DNA from: Salinicola tamaricis
GTDB lineage: Bacteria > Pseudomonadota > Gammaproteobacteria > Pseudomonadales > Halomonadaceae
NCBI RefSeq assembly: GCF_003006155.1
Contig: NZ_CP023559.1
Span: 3,906,001-3,970,000, forward strand
Reading direction: 5' to 3'
Length of the DNA: 64,000 nucleotides
A program made the translations under genes and the position numbers. Shown one piece after another: positions 1 to 12,339 of this stretch; positions within the stretch are counted from its first letter, which is position 1, and every line of letters starts with the position of its first letter. Below the pieces are notes generated by a model. It was not told the DNA's origin. It saw only the letters and a list, made by a program, of their open reading frames with translations, and did no database searches.

Positions 1-1305
1 GCTGCGAGAACAAAAGCCCCAGATGTCCCGGGTCCTGGAGGCGGTGTGGCTCCCGCGCCAGCTGGAGATAGCCGGCCAGGGCCTGAACCAGCGGCAGGCG
101 GAAGACGAAGCGCGACTCCTGGGCCAGGCGGAACGGAATGCCCGCGCGCAGCAGCTGCAGCTGTACCGAGACCGACAGCGACCAGCTGCGCACCAGCACG
201 CAGGCCTCGTCGTGGCGACGGCCGGCCGCCTGCCAGCGGCCCAGTTCGTCGAGCAGCGCCGCAGCACCCACGCCGCTGCCGAGCCGTGTCTGCGGATTGC
301 CCGGCGCGGCCAGACACAGCTGATCGCTGCCCTGGGCGTTGCCGCGAATCGCATGGTTGGCTGCCAGCGCCAGGCGTGGCCGTGGCGGAAGGTATACGAG
401 AGCGGGTAGTCGCTGGCGCCGCCGAACAAGCCATCGAAACGCGCCTGCATGGCATCGGCGCGGGCACCACGCCACTCGTAGATGCACTGATTGGCATCGC
501 CCACCGCCATCACCTGGGCCTGCTCCCCGGCGAGTAATTTCAACAGCCGCAGCTGCGACTCGTTGATGTCCTGGTACTCGTCGACGATGACGTGGTTGAG
601 ATAGCCCTGAACCCGGCGCCGCGCCTCGGGCTCGGCCTCGAGACAACGCAGCGGACGGTAGAGCAGATCGGCATAGGTGATGCTGCCGGCCGCCTCGAGC
701 AGCGACTCGGCGATGGCGAAGGCCTCGATGAAGTGGCGTTCGCCCGGGGTGTAGTCGAGACGCTCGAACAGCGCCGCGGGCTCTGCCATCTCGGCCTTGA
801 CCAGGTCGCAGAACTGGGCGAAGGCCTCCACCCGCTCGGCCTCCAGCGCCCCCTCCTGGGTGTCGGCATCGGCCTGGGCGAGGCTCTGGGCCACCGCCTG
901 GCGCAACAGTCGCTCGTGCTGCCAGTCTGCCTGCAACAGCTGCCGCGGCGGCAGAAAGCCCCAGCGGGTGAGACTCTGGGTCAGGCGATGACCAATCGAG
1001 TGAAAGGTTCTCACCTCGGGCAGCGCCACCCCCGCTGGCGCCTGCCGCGCCAGCTTGTCGCGGAAGTCGTCACGCGCCGCACGGTTGAACATCAGCACTA
1101 GCAGCCGCCGGGGTGACTCACCGCTGGCGAGCAGATGCAACACCCGCCGTACCAGAGTGGTGGTCTTGCCGGCACCGGCCACCGCCGCCACTCGGGCGTG
1201 GCCGCCGGCGTGGCCGACCACGGCGCGCTGCTCTTGGGTCAGCGCCGAGCGGCCCGCGTGGGCCTCCTCGGCATGAATGGCCTCGGCATGACTGCCCTCG
1301 CTCAT
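1..1305 (-). CDS. UvrD/Rep-family superfamily 1 DNA helicase, partial and frameshifted
   Basis: An ATP-dependent 3'-5' DNA helicase of the UvrD/Rep group; the gene leaves the window on the left, so only about 434 N-terminal codons are visible. Visible motifs are a Q-motif region (ALTQEQRAVV), Walker A (AVAGAGKTTT, residues 41-50), motif Ia-like FNRAARDDF, the DEYQDINESQ Walker B/DExx box, motif III GDANQCIYEWRGA and motif IV SYTFRHGHA. The start ATG at 1303-1305 overlaps the stop of the upstream DUF1285 gene (ATGA), so the two are probably co-transcribed. One base is missing near 371-378: after GHA the frame must shift by one to read on as LALAANHAIRGNAQGSD. Without the C-terminal half I cannot say whether this is UvrD, Rep or a separate paralogue; its Q-motif start and small size suggest a separate paralogue. 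Confidence 0.8.
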   Translation of the reverse strand, partial: MSEGSHAEAIHAEEAHAGRSALTQEQRAVVGHAGGHARVAAVAGAGKTTTLVRRVLHLLASGESPRRLLVLMFNRAARDDFRDKLARQAPAGVALPEVRTFHSIGHRLTQSLTRWGFLPPRQLLQADWQHERLLRQAVAQSLAQADADTQEGALEAERVEAFAQFCDLVKAEMAEPAALFERLDYTPGERHFIEAFAIAESLLEAAGSITYADLLYRPLRCLEAEPEARRRVQGYLNHVIVDEYQDINESQLRLLKLLAGEQAQVMAVGDANQCIYEWRGARADAMQARFDGLFGGASDYPLSYTFRHGHAWRWQPTMRFAATPRAAISCVWPRRAIRRHGSAAAWVLRRCSTNWAAGRRPAVATTRPACWCAAGRCRSRYSCSCCARAFRSAWPRSRASSSACRWFRPWPAISSWRGSHTASRTRDIWGFCSRS

Positions 1306-1835
1306 GCCCCGCCCTCCGCCAGCCGGCCCAGGGGCTGCCACACCCCGTCGCTGGTGAGGCCCAGCTCGGGGCCGCACCACTCAGCGACCTCGACCAGCCG
1401 GTAGTAGAGATTGCGGTGCAATCGCGCCTCGAGGCCGTGGCGCACCGGCAGCGCCGGCCGCCACTCACCCTGGGGATCCGGCGCCAGCTGCAGGCGATGT
1501 GCCGCCCCCAGACGCAGCCGCTCGCCCCACTGCAGAGCGATAGACCAGCCGTCGGCATCGGCCTCGGCATCGACCGCCAGCAGCGGGCGATCCTCGACCC
1601 GGATTCGCAGCTTCTCGGCCGGGGTCACAAGATAGTAGTCGCCGTCGCTCTCGCGTCGCAGCACGCTGGCGAGCAGGCGTACCAGCTCGGGGCGGCGGAT
1701 CGGCGCGCCTTCGTGGATCCACTCACCGCCGGCAGTGATCAGCAGATCCATGTCACCGCAGAACGCCGGATCCCACTGGTCGAGTGGCGGCACGCCGCGG
1801 GCGTCGAGCTGGCGGAATAGCGAATCCAGACGCAT
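1302..1835 (-). CDS. DUF1285 domain protein
   Basis: A 177-residue protein of the DUF1285 family, of unknown function, common in Pseudomonas and Halomonas relatives. The whole sequence fits the family: an N-terminal LDSLFRQLDARGVPPLDQWDP segment and a central C-x-G-DMDLLITAGGEW portion, followed by a basic-acidic beta-rich C-terminus. No signal peptide or membrane segment is visible. The start is supported by an AGGAG ribosome-binding site about 8 bases upstream of ATG 1833-1835. It sits between tatD and the helicase gene, with a 4-base ATGA overlap with the latter. The family assignment is from memory of its sequence character; no activity can be claimed. Confidence 0.75.
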   Translation of the reverse strand: MRLDSLFRQLDARGVPPLDQWDPAFCGDMDLLITAGGEWIHEGAPIRRPELVRLLASVLRRESDGDYYLVTPAEKLRIRVEDRPLLAVDAEADADGWSIALQWGERLRLGAAHRLQLAPDPQGEWRPALPVRHGLEARLHRNLYYRLVEVAEWCGPELGLTSDGVWQPLGRLAEGGA

Positions 1836-1886
1836 GGGGTGGCTCCTGATGAGAGTGGCAAGAGGCTAGACGAACGCGCTCACGCC

Positions 1887-2696
1887 TCACGCAAAGGGAT
1901 TGGTGTGCTGCGCATCTTCCTGGTGGCAGCCCGGAAACAGCCGATAGAAATTGGCCCGGGTCTGCATCGCCACCTCGTCGACGCTGATGCCACGCACCTC
2001 GGCGATACACTCGGCGACTTCCACCACCCACTGGGGTTCATTGGCACGCCCGCGATAAGGCACCGGGGCCAGGAAGGGGCTGTCGGTCTCGATCAGCAGG
2101 CGATCCAGCGGCAGCCGCCGGGCCACCTCGCGCAGCGCCTCGGCGCTGGCGAAGGTGACAATGCCCGAGAGCGAGATGTAGTAGCCCAGGCGCACCGCTT
2201 CGCGAGCCATGTCGAGATCCTCGGTGAAGCAGTGCAGCACACCGCCCACCGCCGGATCTCCATGCTCACGTATCAGCGCCAGCGTCTCCTCGCGCGCTTC
2301 TCGGGTGTGCACCACCACCGGCAGCTCCAGCGACCGCGCCGCCTCCAGGTGGGCGACGAAACGCTGGCGTTGGAGTGCGTGCGGCACACTGTCGACGTGG
2401 AAGTCGAGTCCGGTCTCGCCGATGGCTACCGCCGCGTAGCGTTCGGCGCACTCGGCGATGGCCTCGGCGTCGGGCTCCTGCGCCACCGACTGCAGCGGAT
2501 GCAGGCCGAGTGCGATATCGACATCGGCATGCTCCCGCGTCATTGCAGCCAGCGCCGGCGCACTTTCCAGCGTGGTGGCGATGGCCAGGAAGCGCTGCAC
2601 GCCCCGCGCCCGCGCCGCGTCGAGGGCGGCGCCGAGATCGCCGCCATAGGGCGTCAGATCGAGGCGATCGAGATGGCAGTGGGAGTCTACGAACAT
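1887..2696 (-). CDS. TatD-family metal-dependent deoxyribonuclease (YcfH type)
   Basis: A 269-residue amidohydrolase-fold metalloenzyme of the TatD/YcfH group, cytoplasmic, expected to hydrolyse DNA ends. The metal ligands are visible: DSHCHLD at residues 4-10, GETGLDF in the first third, VVVHTR, LHCFTED and ETDSPFL near residue 205. Length is normal for the family (about 260). It follows pilZ and holB in the same direction, the usual gammaproteobacterial order in which ycfH is the distal gene of the tmk-holB group. The frame is intact. Confidence 0.9.
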   Translation of the reverse strand: MFVDSHCHLDRLDLTPYGGDLGAALDAARARGVQRFLAIATTLESAPALAAMTREHADVDIALGLHPLQSVAQEPDAEAIAECAERYAAVAIGETGLDFHVDSVPHALQRQRFVAHLEAARSLELPVVVHTREAREETLALIREHGDPAVGGVLHCFTEDLDMAREAVRLGYYISLSGIVTFASAEALREVARRLPLDRLLIETDSPFLAPVPYRGRANEPQWVVEVAECIAEVRGISVDEVAMQTRANFYRLFPGCHQEDAQHTNPFA

Positions 2697-2792
2697 GACG
2701 ATATCCAGAAAACGGGGGTGATGAGAGGGTCGACGCGACCGCTGCGCCCACGCCGGCGTTGAGTATTCAATCCCAAGAGAGGCCAGCCTGGC

Positions 2793-3128
2793 TCAAAGCG
2801 TATGGCGCGTCAGTGCCGACGGCAACGGATGCGCCTCGAGCCGCGCCTCGATGCGTTCGCGTAGCGCCTGGCCGTCGGCGCCGAAGTGCACGCCGATACC
2901 CGCGACCCGGTCGGCGGTACCGGGAGGTGTCAGCCACACTACCTCGCCCTCCACCGGCAGGCGGTCATGGGCGTCGGGCAGCGTGATCAGCAGATAGACC
3001 CGCTGGCCCAGGCTGTAGTGTCGCTCGGTGGGCACGAACAGCCCCCCACGAGCCAGCCACGCCAGGTAGGCACTGTGCAGGGTATCGTCGTCGCGGATCG
3101 TCAGCGACAGTGCCTTGTGTGAACTCAT
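2793..3128 (-). CDS. pilZ: PilZ domain protein (type IV pilus assembly PilZ type)
   Basis: A 111-residue single-domain PilZ protein. It carries the stretch YLAWLARGGLFVPTERHYSLGQRVYLLITLPD followed by PVEGEVVWLTPP and GIGVHF, typical of the PilZ orthologue encoded next to holB in pseudomonads and relatives. Orthologues of this position lack the RxxxR and DxSxxG residues needed for cyclic-di-GMP binding, and I do not see them here either (the G-G-L-F segment replaces D-S-x-G-G); such proteins act by contacting the pilus ATPase PilB and FimX. No pilus genes are present in the window, so the role is inferred from family and position. Confidence 0.82.
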   Translation of the reverse strand: MSSHKALSLTIRDDDTLHSAYLAWLARGGLFVPTERHYSLGQRVYLLITLPDAHDRLPVEGEVVWLTPPGTADRVAGIGVHFGADGQALRERIEARLEAHPLPSALTRHTL

Positions 3129-3218
3129 GACAGCCCTCGGTGAGATAGTGAAAAAAACTCGTCGATGACGTAGAAGCTGCGCCTGGACGATCGCATAGCG
3201 CTTCTCGGCCGCGAAGTC

Positions 3219-5958
<2,740 letters not shown>

Positions 5959-6869
5959 GCCACTTCCTTAAATGGCCCGGTTTCCCCGGAACCTTACTGC
6001 CGCCACCCGGATGCCCGGGCGACGCGGATGTCAGGGCGCTGCCGCGCGCCGCCTGTTCAGGTGTCGGAACCCACGGATAGCCGAGCAGCGGGTGCGCCAG
6101 ACGGCGCAAAAGATCGTCGGCCGCGACCTCCCAGCGCCGCAGCACCGCGCCCTCGGTGTCACGCAGCACGCGGATCGGCCACACCCCCTGGACGCTGTTG
6201 CAGACCCAGGCGGCCTCGGCCTGCTGTAGCCGCTGAGGCTCGGCCCGCACTCGCTGCAGCGGGGTCTCGGCGTCGAGCGCCGCCAGCAGCGTGCCGGCGA
6301 CCCCGGCCTGGTCGAGCAGCGGGGTTTCCAGGCGCCCCTCGTGCAACCACACCAGGTTCATCGCCGTCGCTTCGACCAGATAGCCCTCGCTATCGCACAT
6401 CAGCCCCTCGGCAATGGTGTCGTCATCCCACTCCTGACGCGCCAGCACATTCTCCAGCCGAGCCAGATGCTTGAGCCCGGCCAGGCGCGGCTGCCGCCCC
6501 AGACGCAGTTCGCACAGCCGCACCTCGACCCCCGCAAACCAGCGCTGAGGCGCCGGGTCGAACGCGGTCGCGCTAAAGCCCCAGCGCGGCTCCGGCTCGA
6601 GCGGCGGACGGTAACCACGCCCGCCGCTGCCGCGGGTGACCACCAGCTTGAGCACCTGGAGCCCGGCACCACACGCCGCCGGCAGTGGATCGAGCCGCGC
6701 CCGTGGCGGTGCCGGCAGGCCCAGGCGCGCGCACCCCTCGGCAAGCCGCGCTAGATGTGCCTCCCACAGCAGCGCCCGGCCGTCGCGTACCAGCACGGTC
6801 TCGAACAACCCATCACCGTAGGCAAAGCCGCGGTCGTCCAGGGTTAGCATCAGATCCCGCATGCGCTCG

Positions 6870-8108
6870 TCACACCCGCGTGAAGATCAGCGAGCCGTTA
6901 GTGCCACCGAAACCGAACGAGTTGGAGAGCGTGGTATCGATCTTCATCTCGCGCGCGGTGTGCGGCACGTAGTCGAGTACACAGCCCGCGTCGGGGTTAT
7001 CGAGATTGATCGTCGGCGGCGCGACCTGATCGCGGATCGCCAGCACGCAGAAGATCGCCTCCACTGCCCCGGCGGCGCCCAGCAGGTGGCCGATCATCGA
7101 TTTGGTCGAGCTCACCGCGACCTTGTTCGCTGCCTCTCCCATCACCCGCTCCACGGCGCGGCTTTCGGCGACGTCGCCCGCCGAAGTCGAGGTCCCGTGG
7201 GCATTGATGTAATGGACCGCAGAGGGGTCGATAGCGGCATCGTTGATCGCATTCTGCATCGAGGCCGCAGCACCGCTGCCATCTTCCGGCGGCGACGTCA
7301 TGTGGAAGGCGTCATCGCTCATGCCGAAACCGGTCAGCTCGGCGTAGATGGTGGCACCGCGACGCTTGGCGTGCTCGTACTCCTCGAGCACCATGACCCC
7401 CGCGCCGTCGGAGAGCACGAAGCCGTCGCGATCGCGGTCCCACGGGCGGCTCGCCGCCTGCGGATCGTCATTGCGCGTCGACAGCGCGCGTGCCGCCGAA
7501 AAGCCGCCCAGTCCCAGCGGCGTGGTGGCCATCTCGGCACCGCCGCAGAACATCACATCGGCATCGCCATAAGCGATGGTGCGCGCACTGTAGCCGATAT
7601 TGTGGGTGCCGGTAGTACAGGCGGTGGTGATCGCGATGTTGGGACCCTTGAAGCCGTGCTGGATCGCCAGACTCCCAGAGATCATGTTGATGATCGAGCC
7701 AGGCACGAAGAACGGGGAGACTCGGCGCGGGCCGCCCTTGTTGAGCGCATCGTGGTTGCGCTCGATCATCGGCAGCCCGCCGATCCCGGAGCCGATCGCC
7801 ACGCCGATACGGTGGGCGTTCTCCTCGGTGCAGGCGATGCCGGAGTCGCGCATGGCCTGAGTGGCGGCAGCCACGCCGTACTGGATGAACAGGTCCATCT
7901 TGCGTGCTTCCTTGGGGTTCAAGTACTCGCCGATGTCGAAGTTCTTGACCGCCCCGCCGAAACGCGTATTGAAACCTGCCGTGTCGAAATGCTCGATCGG
8001 CGCGATGCCACTCTTCCCTGACAAGAGTTGCTGCCAACTCTCCTCGACCGTGTTGCCGACCGGGGTCACCAGACCCAGGCCGGTCACTACCACTCTTCTA
8101 CGCGGCAT
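6870..8108 (-). CDS. fabF: beta-ketoacyl-ACP synthase II
   Basis: Condenses malonyl-ACP with acyl-ACP in fatty-acid elongation. The 412-residue thiolase-fold protein shows the catalytic Cys-His-His triad: cysteine in [12 protein letters not shown] (about residue 164), histidine in [11 protein letters not shown] (about 304) and histidine in [14 protein letters not shown] (about 341), plus the terminal [11 protein letters not shown] loop. The start ATG 8106-8108 is preceded by a strong GGAGGAG site; the frame extends upstream without family-like sequence. It is separated from acpP by 315 bases that include a terminator, so it probably has its own promoter as well. Confidence 0.96.
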   Translation of the reverse strand: MPRRRVVVTGLGLVTPVGNTVEESWQQLLSGKSGIAPIEHFDTAGFNTRFGGAVKNFDIGEYLNPKEARKMDLFIQYGVAAATQAMRDSGIACTEENAHRIGVAIGSGIGGLPMIERNHDALNKGGPRRVSPFFVPGSIINMISGSLAIQHGFKGPNIAITTACTTGTHNIGYSARTIAYGDADVMFCGGAEMATTPLGLGGFSAARALSTRNDDPQAASRPWDRDRDGFVLSDGAGVMVLEEYEHAKRRGATIYAELTGFGMSDDAFHMTSPPEDGSGAAASMQNAINDAAIDPSAVHYINAHGTSTSAGDVAESRAVERVMGEAANKVAVSSTKSMIGHLLGAAGAVEAIFCVLAIRDQVAPPTINLDNPDAGCVLDYVPHTAREMKIDTTLSNSFGFGGTNGSLIFTRV

Positions 8109-8423
8109 CGAATCTCCTCCGAACTCCGTCATTGCCACGAGCCATGGCGGCGGCCCATCCAAGTCCCGCCGCCGGCCCGCACACCGAAACGCGCGAATTA
8201 TACCCGATCCCCGTCGCCGATGGGCGACCCGCTGGCCGCGGAAGGCAGGCTGTCGGCGCCATTCGCTTACGCCCACGGACACATTGCCGCCCAGATTAAC
8301 ACAGCGAGAATGGCATACAGGTGACCCCGCAAACGCAGAAAGCCGCTCTCATCGAGAGCGGCTTTCATAACATCGGCCGATCAGCCGGCAGCCTGGCTCC
8401 ATCGAATGATGGAGGTAAGCGCC
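8109..8423. other. intergenic region between acpP and fabF
   Basis: This 315-base gap separates acpP from fabF on the minus strand. The acpP-proximal part (8339-8365) holds a hairpin terminator described separately; the rest is GC-rich apart from the stretch near 8290-8330, where a promoter for fabF is expected on the minus strand. I cannot point to a convincing -35/-10 pair. No small gene is evident. Confidence 0.5.
8339..8365 (-). terminator. rho-independent-type hairpin downstream of acpP
   Basis: A perfect 12-base-pair inverted repeat (arms 8339-8350 and 8354-8365) with a 3-base loop; the outer arms supply AAA/TTT. It lies 58 bases after the acpP stop and is followed on the minus strand by TTTCTGCGTTT. 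It probably ends or attenuates acpP transcription, giving high acpP relative to fabF. Confidence 0.7.
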
Positions 8424-8657
8424 TTACTGGTGGGCGTTGATGTAGTCGATCGCTTCCTGCACGGTCGTGATCTTTTCTGCTTCTTCGTCGGGAATTTCGG
8501 TGTCGAATTCCTCTTCGAGCGCCATCACCAGTTCGACGGTATCCAGCGAATCCGCGCCGAGGTCTTCGGTGAAGGAGGAGGAGTTTTGAATGTCCTCTTC
8601 CTTGACGTTCAGGCGTTCGGCAACAACCTTCTTAACGCGCTCTTCGATGGTGCTCAT
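8424..8657 (-). CDS. acpP: acyl carrier protein
   Basis: The 77-residue acidic carrier of growing acyl chains. The phosphopantetheine-attachment serine is in [20 protein letters not shown], at about residue 37, the canonical position. The start ATG 8655-8657 ([12 protein letters not shown]) is preceded by AGGAG at a rather long 9-base spacing; an upstream in-frame ATG would add 26 unrelated residues. It lies between fabG and a strong hairpin terminator, as in other gammaproteobacteria, where it is among the most highly expressed genes. Confidence 0.97.
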   Translation of the reverse strand: MSTIEERVKKVVAERLNVKEEDIQNSSSFTEDLGADSLDTVELVMALEEEFDTEIPDEEAEKITTVQEAIDYINAHQ

Positions 8658-8752
8658 TATGTCGTTACTCCTAATGGTACGAATCCGCCAGCTAAAAGCT
8701 GCGGCTAGTTTATAGACCACCCCCAAACGACGCAACCCGCGTCGCGGAGGGA

Positions 8753-9491
8753 TTACCGCATGTTCATACCGCCATTGACCTGCAGCGTTTCACCGGTGAT
8801 ATAACCGGCCGCATCGCTGGTCAGAAAGCCGATGGCGGCGGCGATCTCTTCAGGCTGACCCAGGCGCGCCAGCGGGATCTGACCCAGCAGCGCGTCGCGC
8901 TGGGCCTCCGGCAGCGCCTGAGTCATGTCGGTGTCGATGAAACCGGGCGCCACCGCATTGACGGTGATGGCGCGCGAGGCGACTTCACGCGCCAACGCAC
9001 GGGTAAAGCCTTCCAGGCCCGCCTTGGCGGCAGCGTAGTTGGCCTGCCCCAGGTTGCCCATCATCGCCACCACCGAGCTCACGTTGACGATACGGCCGAA
9101 ACGCGCCCGAGTCATCCCCTTGAGACTCGTCTTGCACACACGATAGACCGACTTCAGGTTGGTATCGAGCACCGCGTCCCACTCGTCTTCCTTCATCCGC
9201 ATCAGCAGGTTGTCGCGCGTGATGCCGGCATTGTTGACAACGATGGTGGGTGCAGCATAGGTCTCGGTGATGCGCTTGAAGATGGCCTCGACACTGGCCT
9301 GATCAGTGACGTCGAGCGCCAGACCCAGCCCCTCGATATCGTGGGCCTTGAGATCCTCGTCGATCCGCGCCCCCCCTCTCACTGGTGGCGGTGGCGATCA
9401 CGATGCGCCCCTGACGCCCCAGTTCGCGGGCCACGGCGCGACCGATACCCCGACTGGCACCGGTCACCAACGCGACTCTACGTTCGGTCAT
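8753..9491 (-). CDS. fabG: 3-oxoacyl-ACP reductase, frameshifted
   Basis: NADPH-dependent short-chain dehydrogenase that reduces beta-ketoacyl-ACP. Visible are the Rossmann motif [10 protein letters not shown] (residues 10-19), [11 protein letters not shown], the catalytic serine in IVNVSSVV, the YAAAKAG catalytic tyrosine-lysine pair, and [10 protein letters not shown]. The frame breaks at the run of seven C at 9370-9376 (seven G in the gene): removing one base joins SERG to [14 protein letters not shown] and gives a 245-residue protein, the usual length. Start is ATG 9489-9491. An extra base in a homopolymer is typical of sequencing error. It is flanked by fabD and acpP in the standard order. 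Confidence 0.92.
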
Positions 9492-9502
9492 GATGTCATC
9501 CT

Positions 9503-10464
9503 TTAAGGCTCTTGAACGTCCAACGCCTCGCGCGCCAGCTCGAGGGCGGAGGACAGCGTGTCGGGGTCGTTGACGGCCAACCCCTTGATCTGACGCTGAA
9601 TGCGCTTGTTGAGTCCGGTCAGGACCTTACCCGGGCCACACTCGATGAAGACACCGGAGCCGGCCTCGAACATGGCGTTGACGCAGTCCGTCCAGCGCAC
9701 CGGGCGGTACAGCTGCTCGACCAAGCGCTGGCGCAGCGCCTCCACCGTCGCCGGCACTTCGGCATTGACGTTCTGGTAGACGGCGTAGCGCGGCAGCTTG
9801 ATGTCGAGCTCAGCAATCGCCGCCTCGACTCGCGCCGCGGCGGGCTTCATCAGCGCACAGTGCGAGGGTACCGATACCGGCAGCGGCAGCGCACGCTTGG
9901 CACCCGCCTCCTGGCACAGCGCGATGGCACGATCCACCGCCCCCTGATGTCCGGCGATGACCACCGACCCGGCGAATTGTAGTTGACCGCAGCCACCACC
10001 TCGTCGCCGGCAGCCTCACGACAGGCCTGCTCAACCGCAGTATCGTCGAGCCCCAGGACCGCTGCCATGGCACCCACGCCTGCCGGCACCGCCTCCTGCA
10101 TCGCTTCACCGCGCAGCCGCACCAGACGGATACCTTCGGCGAAGCCCAGCGCACCAGCACACACCATGGCACTGTACTCGCCTAGGCTATGCCCGGCCAT
10201 CATGCTCGGACGCGGTCCTTCGAGCTCCTGCCATACCCGCCACACGGCGACGCTCGACGCCAGCAGCGCGGGCTGGGTGCAAGCAGTGGCGTTGAGCTTC
10301 TCCTCGGGGCCTTCCTGAACGACATGCCACAGGTCGTAACCCAGCGCTTCGGAAGCCTCGTCGAACGTGGTGCGAACCACGCTGTAGCGTTCGGCCAATT
10401 CCCGCAGCATTCCTTGCTGCTGAGAGCCCTGCCCGGGAAAGACCAGAGCCAGTGATTGCGTCAT
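9503..10464 (-). CDS. fabD: malonyl-CoA:ACP transacylase, frameshifted
   Basis: Loads malonyl groups onto ACP. Visible are the N-terminal [11 protein letters not shown] motif (residues 9-19), the nucleophile elbow [18 protein letters not shown] (serine about residue 92), the VPSHCALM catalytic-histidine motif and the [12 protein letters not shown] end. One base is missing near 9968-9972, between NYNSPG and [14 protein letters not shown]; restoring it gives 320 residues, the family length. Start is ATG 10462-10464. Upstream, the plsX frame enters fabD without a stop (see plsX). Confidence 0.92.
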
Positions 10465-11576
10465 CGCGCTCCCCTGAAGTGATGAATCGTCGGTTCCCGT
10501 CGTATCACGAGACCCGCTATCCACTCGACCGACATCGTCGACCGACGAGATAGCAGATGTCGCCGCCACTGCCGACCAGGCCCCACGCAGATGCTCCGGC
10601 AACCCCACCGCAATTTCGCGCACGGCGCGATCGATAGCGAAGGCGAAGGCGCGATCATTGGCGTTGCCGTGGCTCTTGACCACGATCTGATTGAGCCCCA
10701 GCAGGCTGGCACCGTTGTGGCGCACCGGGTCCAGCTGCGCCTTGAAGCGCATCAGCGCCGGGCGTGCCAGCGCGCTGACCAGACGCGTGCTCCAGTGAGA
10801 CTCGAAGGTCTCCTGCAGACGCTTGAGCAGCATCTGGGCGACCCCTTCGCTGGCCTTGAGCACTGCGTTGCCGACGAAGCCATCACACACCACCACATCG
10901 GCCGCGCCGGAGAAGATGCCATCTCCCTCCAGATAGCCGATATAGTCAAAGGTATCGGTGTCGCGCCCGCGCAACTCGGCGTCGGCCTCGCGCACCCGGG
11001 CCACACCCTTGCCCGCCTCGACACCGACGTTGAGCAGCGCCACCCGCGGGCGCGCGACGTCATCGACGGCACGGCACATCAGAGCACCCATGTGGGCGAA
11101 GTCGACCAAGTGCCTGGCGTGCACCTCGACACTGGCGCCGAGATCGAGAAGATAGCAGCGGCCGGCATGACGCGTGGGCACGGCGGTACTGATGGCAGGC
11201 CGCGAAATCCCCGGCACGCTACCGAGTTCACGCCGCGCCAGCGCCATCAGCGCACCGGTATTGCCACAGCTGACACCGGCTTGCATCTCGCCTCGGGCCA
11301 CCGCCTGCAGCATGCTGTGCAAACTGGTCGCGCCCGGATTGTCGAGCACATCCATCGGTGCCATCGCCTGAGTAACCACCCTGGGAGCATCACTCAGCGC
11401 GATACGTCCGCGCGCCTCACGCGAGGCCCCCAGCTGCGCAAGCAGCCTCTGCAGCTCGGCCCGCGGGCCGAAAAGCGTCGGCTCGAGGGTCGGATGGCGC
11501 TGGAGCGCCAGCAGTATCCCCCGACAGTAGCGCGGGGACCGAAGTCCCCGCCCATGGCATCGATGGCGATGCGCAT
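10461..11576 (-). CDS. plsX: phosphate:acyl-ACP acyltransferase PlsX, frameshifted
   Basis: Makes acyl-phosphate from acyl-ACP for phospholipid synthesis, peripheral at the inner membrane. The N-terminus [15 protein letters not shown], the [26 protein letters not shown] block, LLDLGAS, and [19 protein letters not shown] are family hallmarks. One G is missing from the run at 11518-11522, so the first ~20 codons lie in another frame; restoring it reads [14 protein letters not shown]. At the 3' end there is no stop in this frame before the fabD start: the frame continues into FabD. A TGA overlapping the fabD ATG exists at 10461-10463 in a neighbouring frame, so I take that as the likely natural end and suspect a further one-base error in the low-complexity C-terminus. 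A true PlsX-FabD fusion is less likely. fabH, which follows plsX in E. coli, is absent. Confidence 0.85.
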
Positions 11577-11605
11577 TGCCCGCGCGTCAGCGTCAGTCGC
11601 CGTGA

Positions 11606-11776
11606 TTAAACGTCGATGACCTTGCGACCACGGTAGTAGCCGTCCGGGGCGACGTGGTGACGACGATGCGTGGTGCCGGTTTCCTTGTCCTGGGACAGGG
11701 CCGGGCTGCTCAGCGCATCGTGTGCGCGGCGCATGCCACGCTTGGAACGGGTCTTGCGGTTCTGTTGAACGGCCAT
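11606..11776 (-). CDS. rpmF: 50S ribosomal protein L32
   Basis: A 56-residue basic ribosomal protein starting at ATG 11774-11776 and ending at TAA 11606-11608. Translation gives [20 protein letters not shown] at the start and [21 protein letters not shown] at the end, the canonical L32 sequence of gammaproteobacteria, of the type without the four zinc-binding cysteines. It lies between yceD and plsX, the conserved arrangement that couples ribosome and lipid synthesis. Confidence 0.97.
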   Translation of the reverse strand: MAVQQNRKTRSKRGMRRAHDALSSPALSQDKETGTTHRRHHVAPDGYYRGRKVIDV

Positions 11777-11808
11777 GATGATGACTCCAACGTCAGTGTC
11801 ATTCGGTT

Positions 11809-12339
11809 TTAGAGTTTTCCCTTCAACGTCTTCAAGACATCGAAGGGGCTATCGGCTCGAGCGGGCACCTGTTCGTCGGCGCTCTCTCCGCTCTGCATCT
11901 GATCACGCGAGACGGCACACTCCGCCTCTTCGTGATAGACCACCTGAGGAAGACTCAGCAGCAGCTCGTCTTCGATCGCCTCAAGCAGGTCGAGATGTTC
12001 GTTGTCGACCAGTACTGGCTCGTACTCACTCGGCACCTCGGAAGCCAGCGCGTCACTACTCACCACGGCGAGCTGGAAACGGCTCGACACCGGCACGCTC
12101 ATCGGCTGCAGGCAGCGTCGGCACGGTATCTGTAGCTGCGCCGACAGCTCGCCTTCGATCAGGTGACGGCGCTGGGCATCGCGCCCGAACTGCAGCGACA
12201 CCTGAGCCTGCCCGCTCTGCGAACCGATCTCGGCGGCTAGGCGCGACAGCGACTCGAGGTCGACAGTGCCCTCGAGTAGCTCATGGTTGGCCGCGAGGCG
12301 ATACGGCTCGACGGTCGCGGGGATTCGTCTGGTCAACAT
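11809..12339 (-). CDS. yceD: YceD family protein (DUF177)
   Basis: A 176-residue acidic protein of the YceD/DUF177 family, conserved upstream of rpmF and implicated in 23S rRNA accumulation in plants and bacteria. The family CxxC motif is visible ([10 protein letters not shown], with a later C in EEAECAV). The start ATG 12337-12339 gives [15 protein letters not shown], matching family N-termini; the longer frame upstream is not family-like. It is the first gene of the yceD-rpmF-plsX-fab cluster. Confidence 0.88.
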   Translation of the reverse strand: MLTRRIPATVEPYRLAANHELLEGTVDLESLSRLAAEIGSQSGQAQVSLQFGRDAQRRHLIEGELSAQLQIPCRRCLQPMSVPVSSRFQLAVVSSDALASEVPSEYEPVLVDNEHLDLLEAIEDELLLSLPQVVYHEEAECAVSRDQMQSGESADEQVPARADSPFDVLKTLKGKL

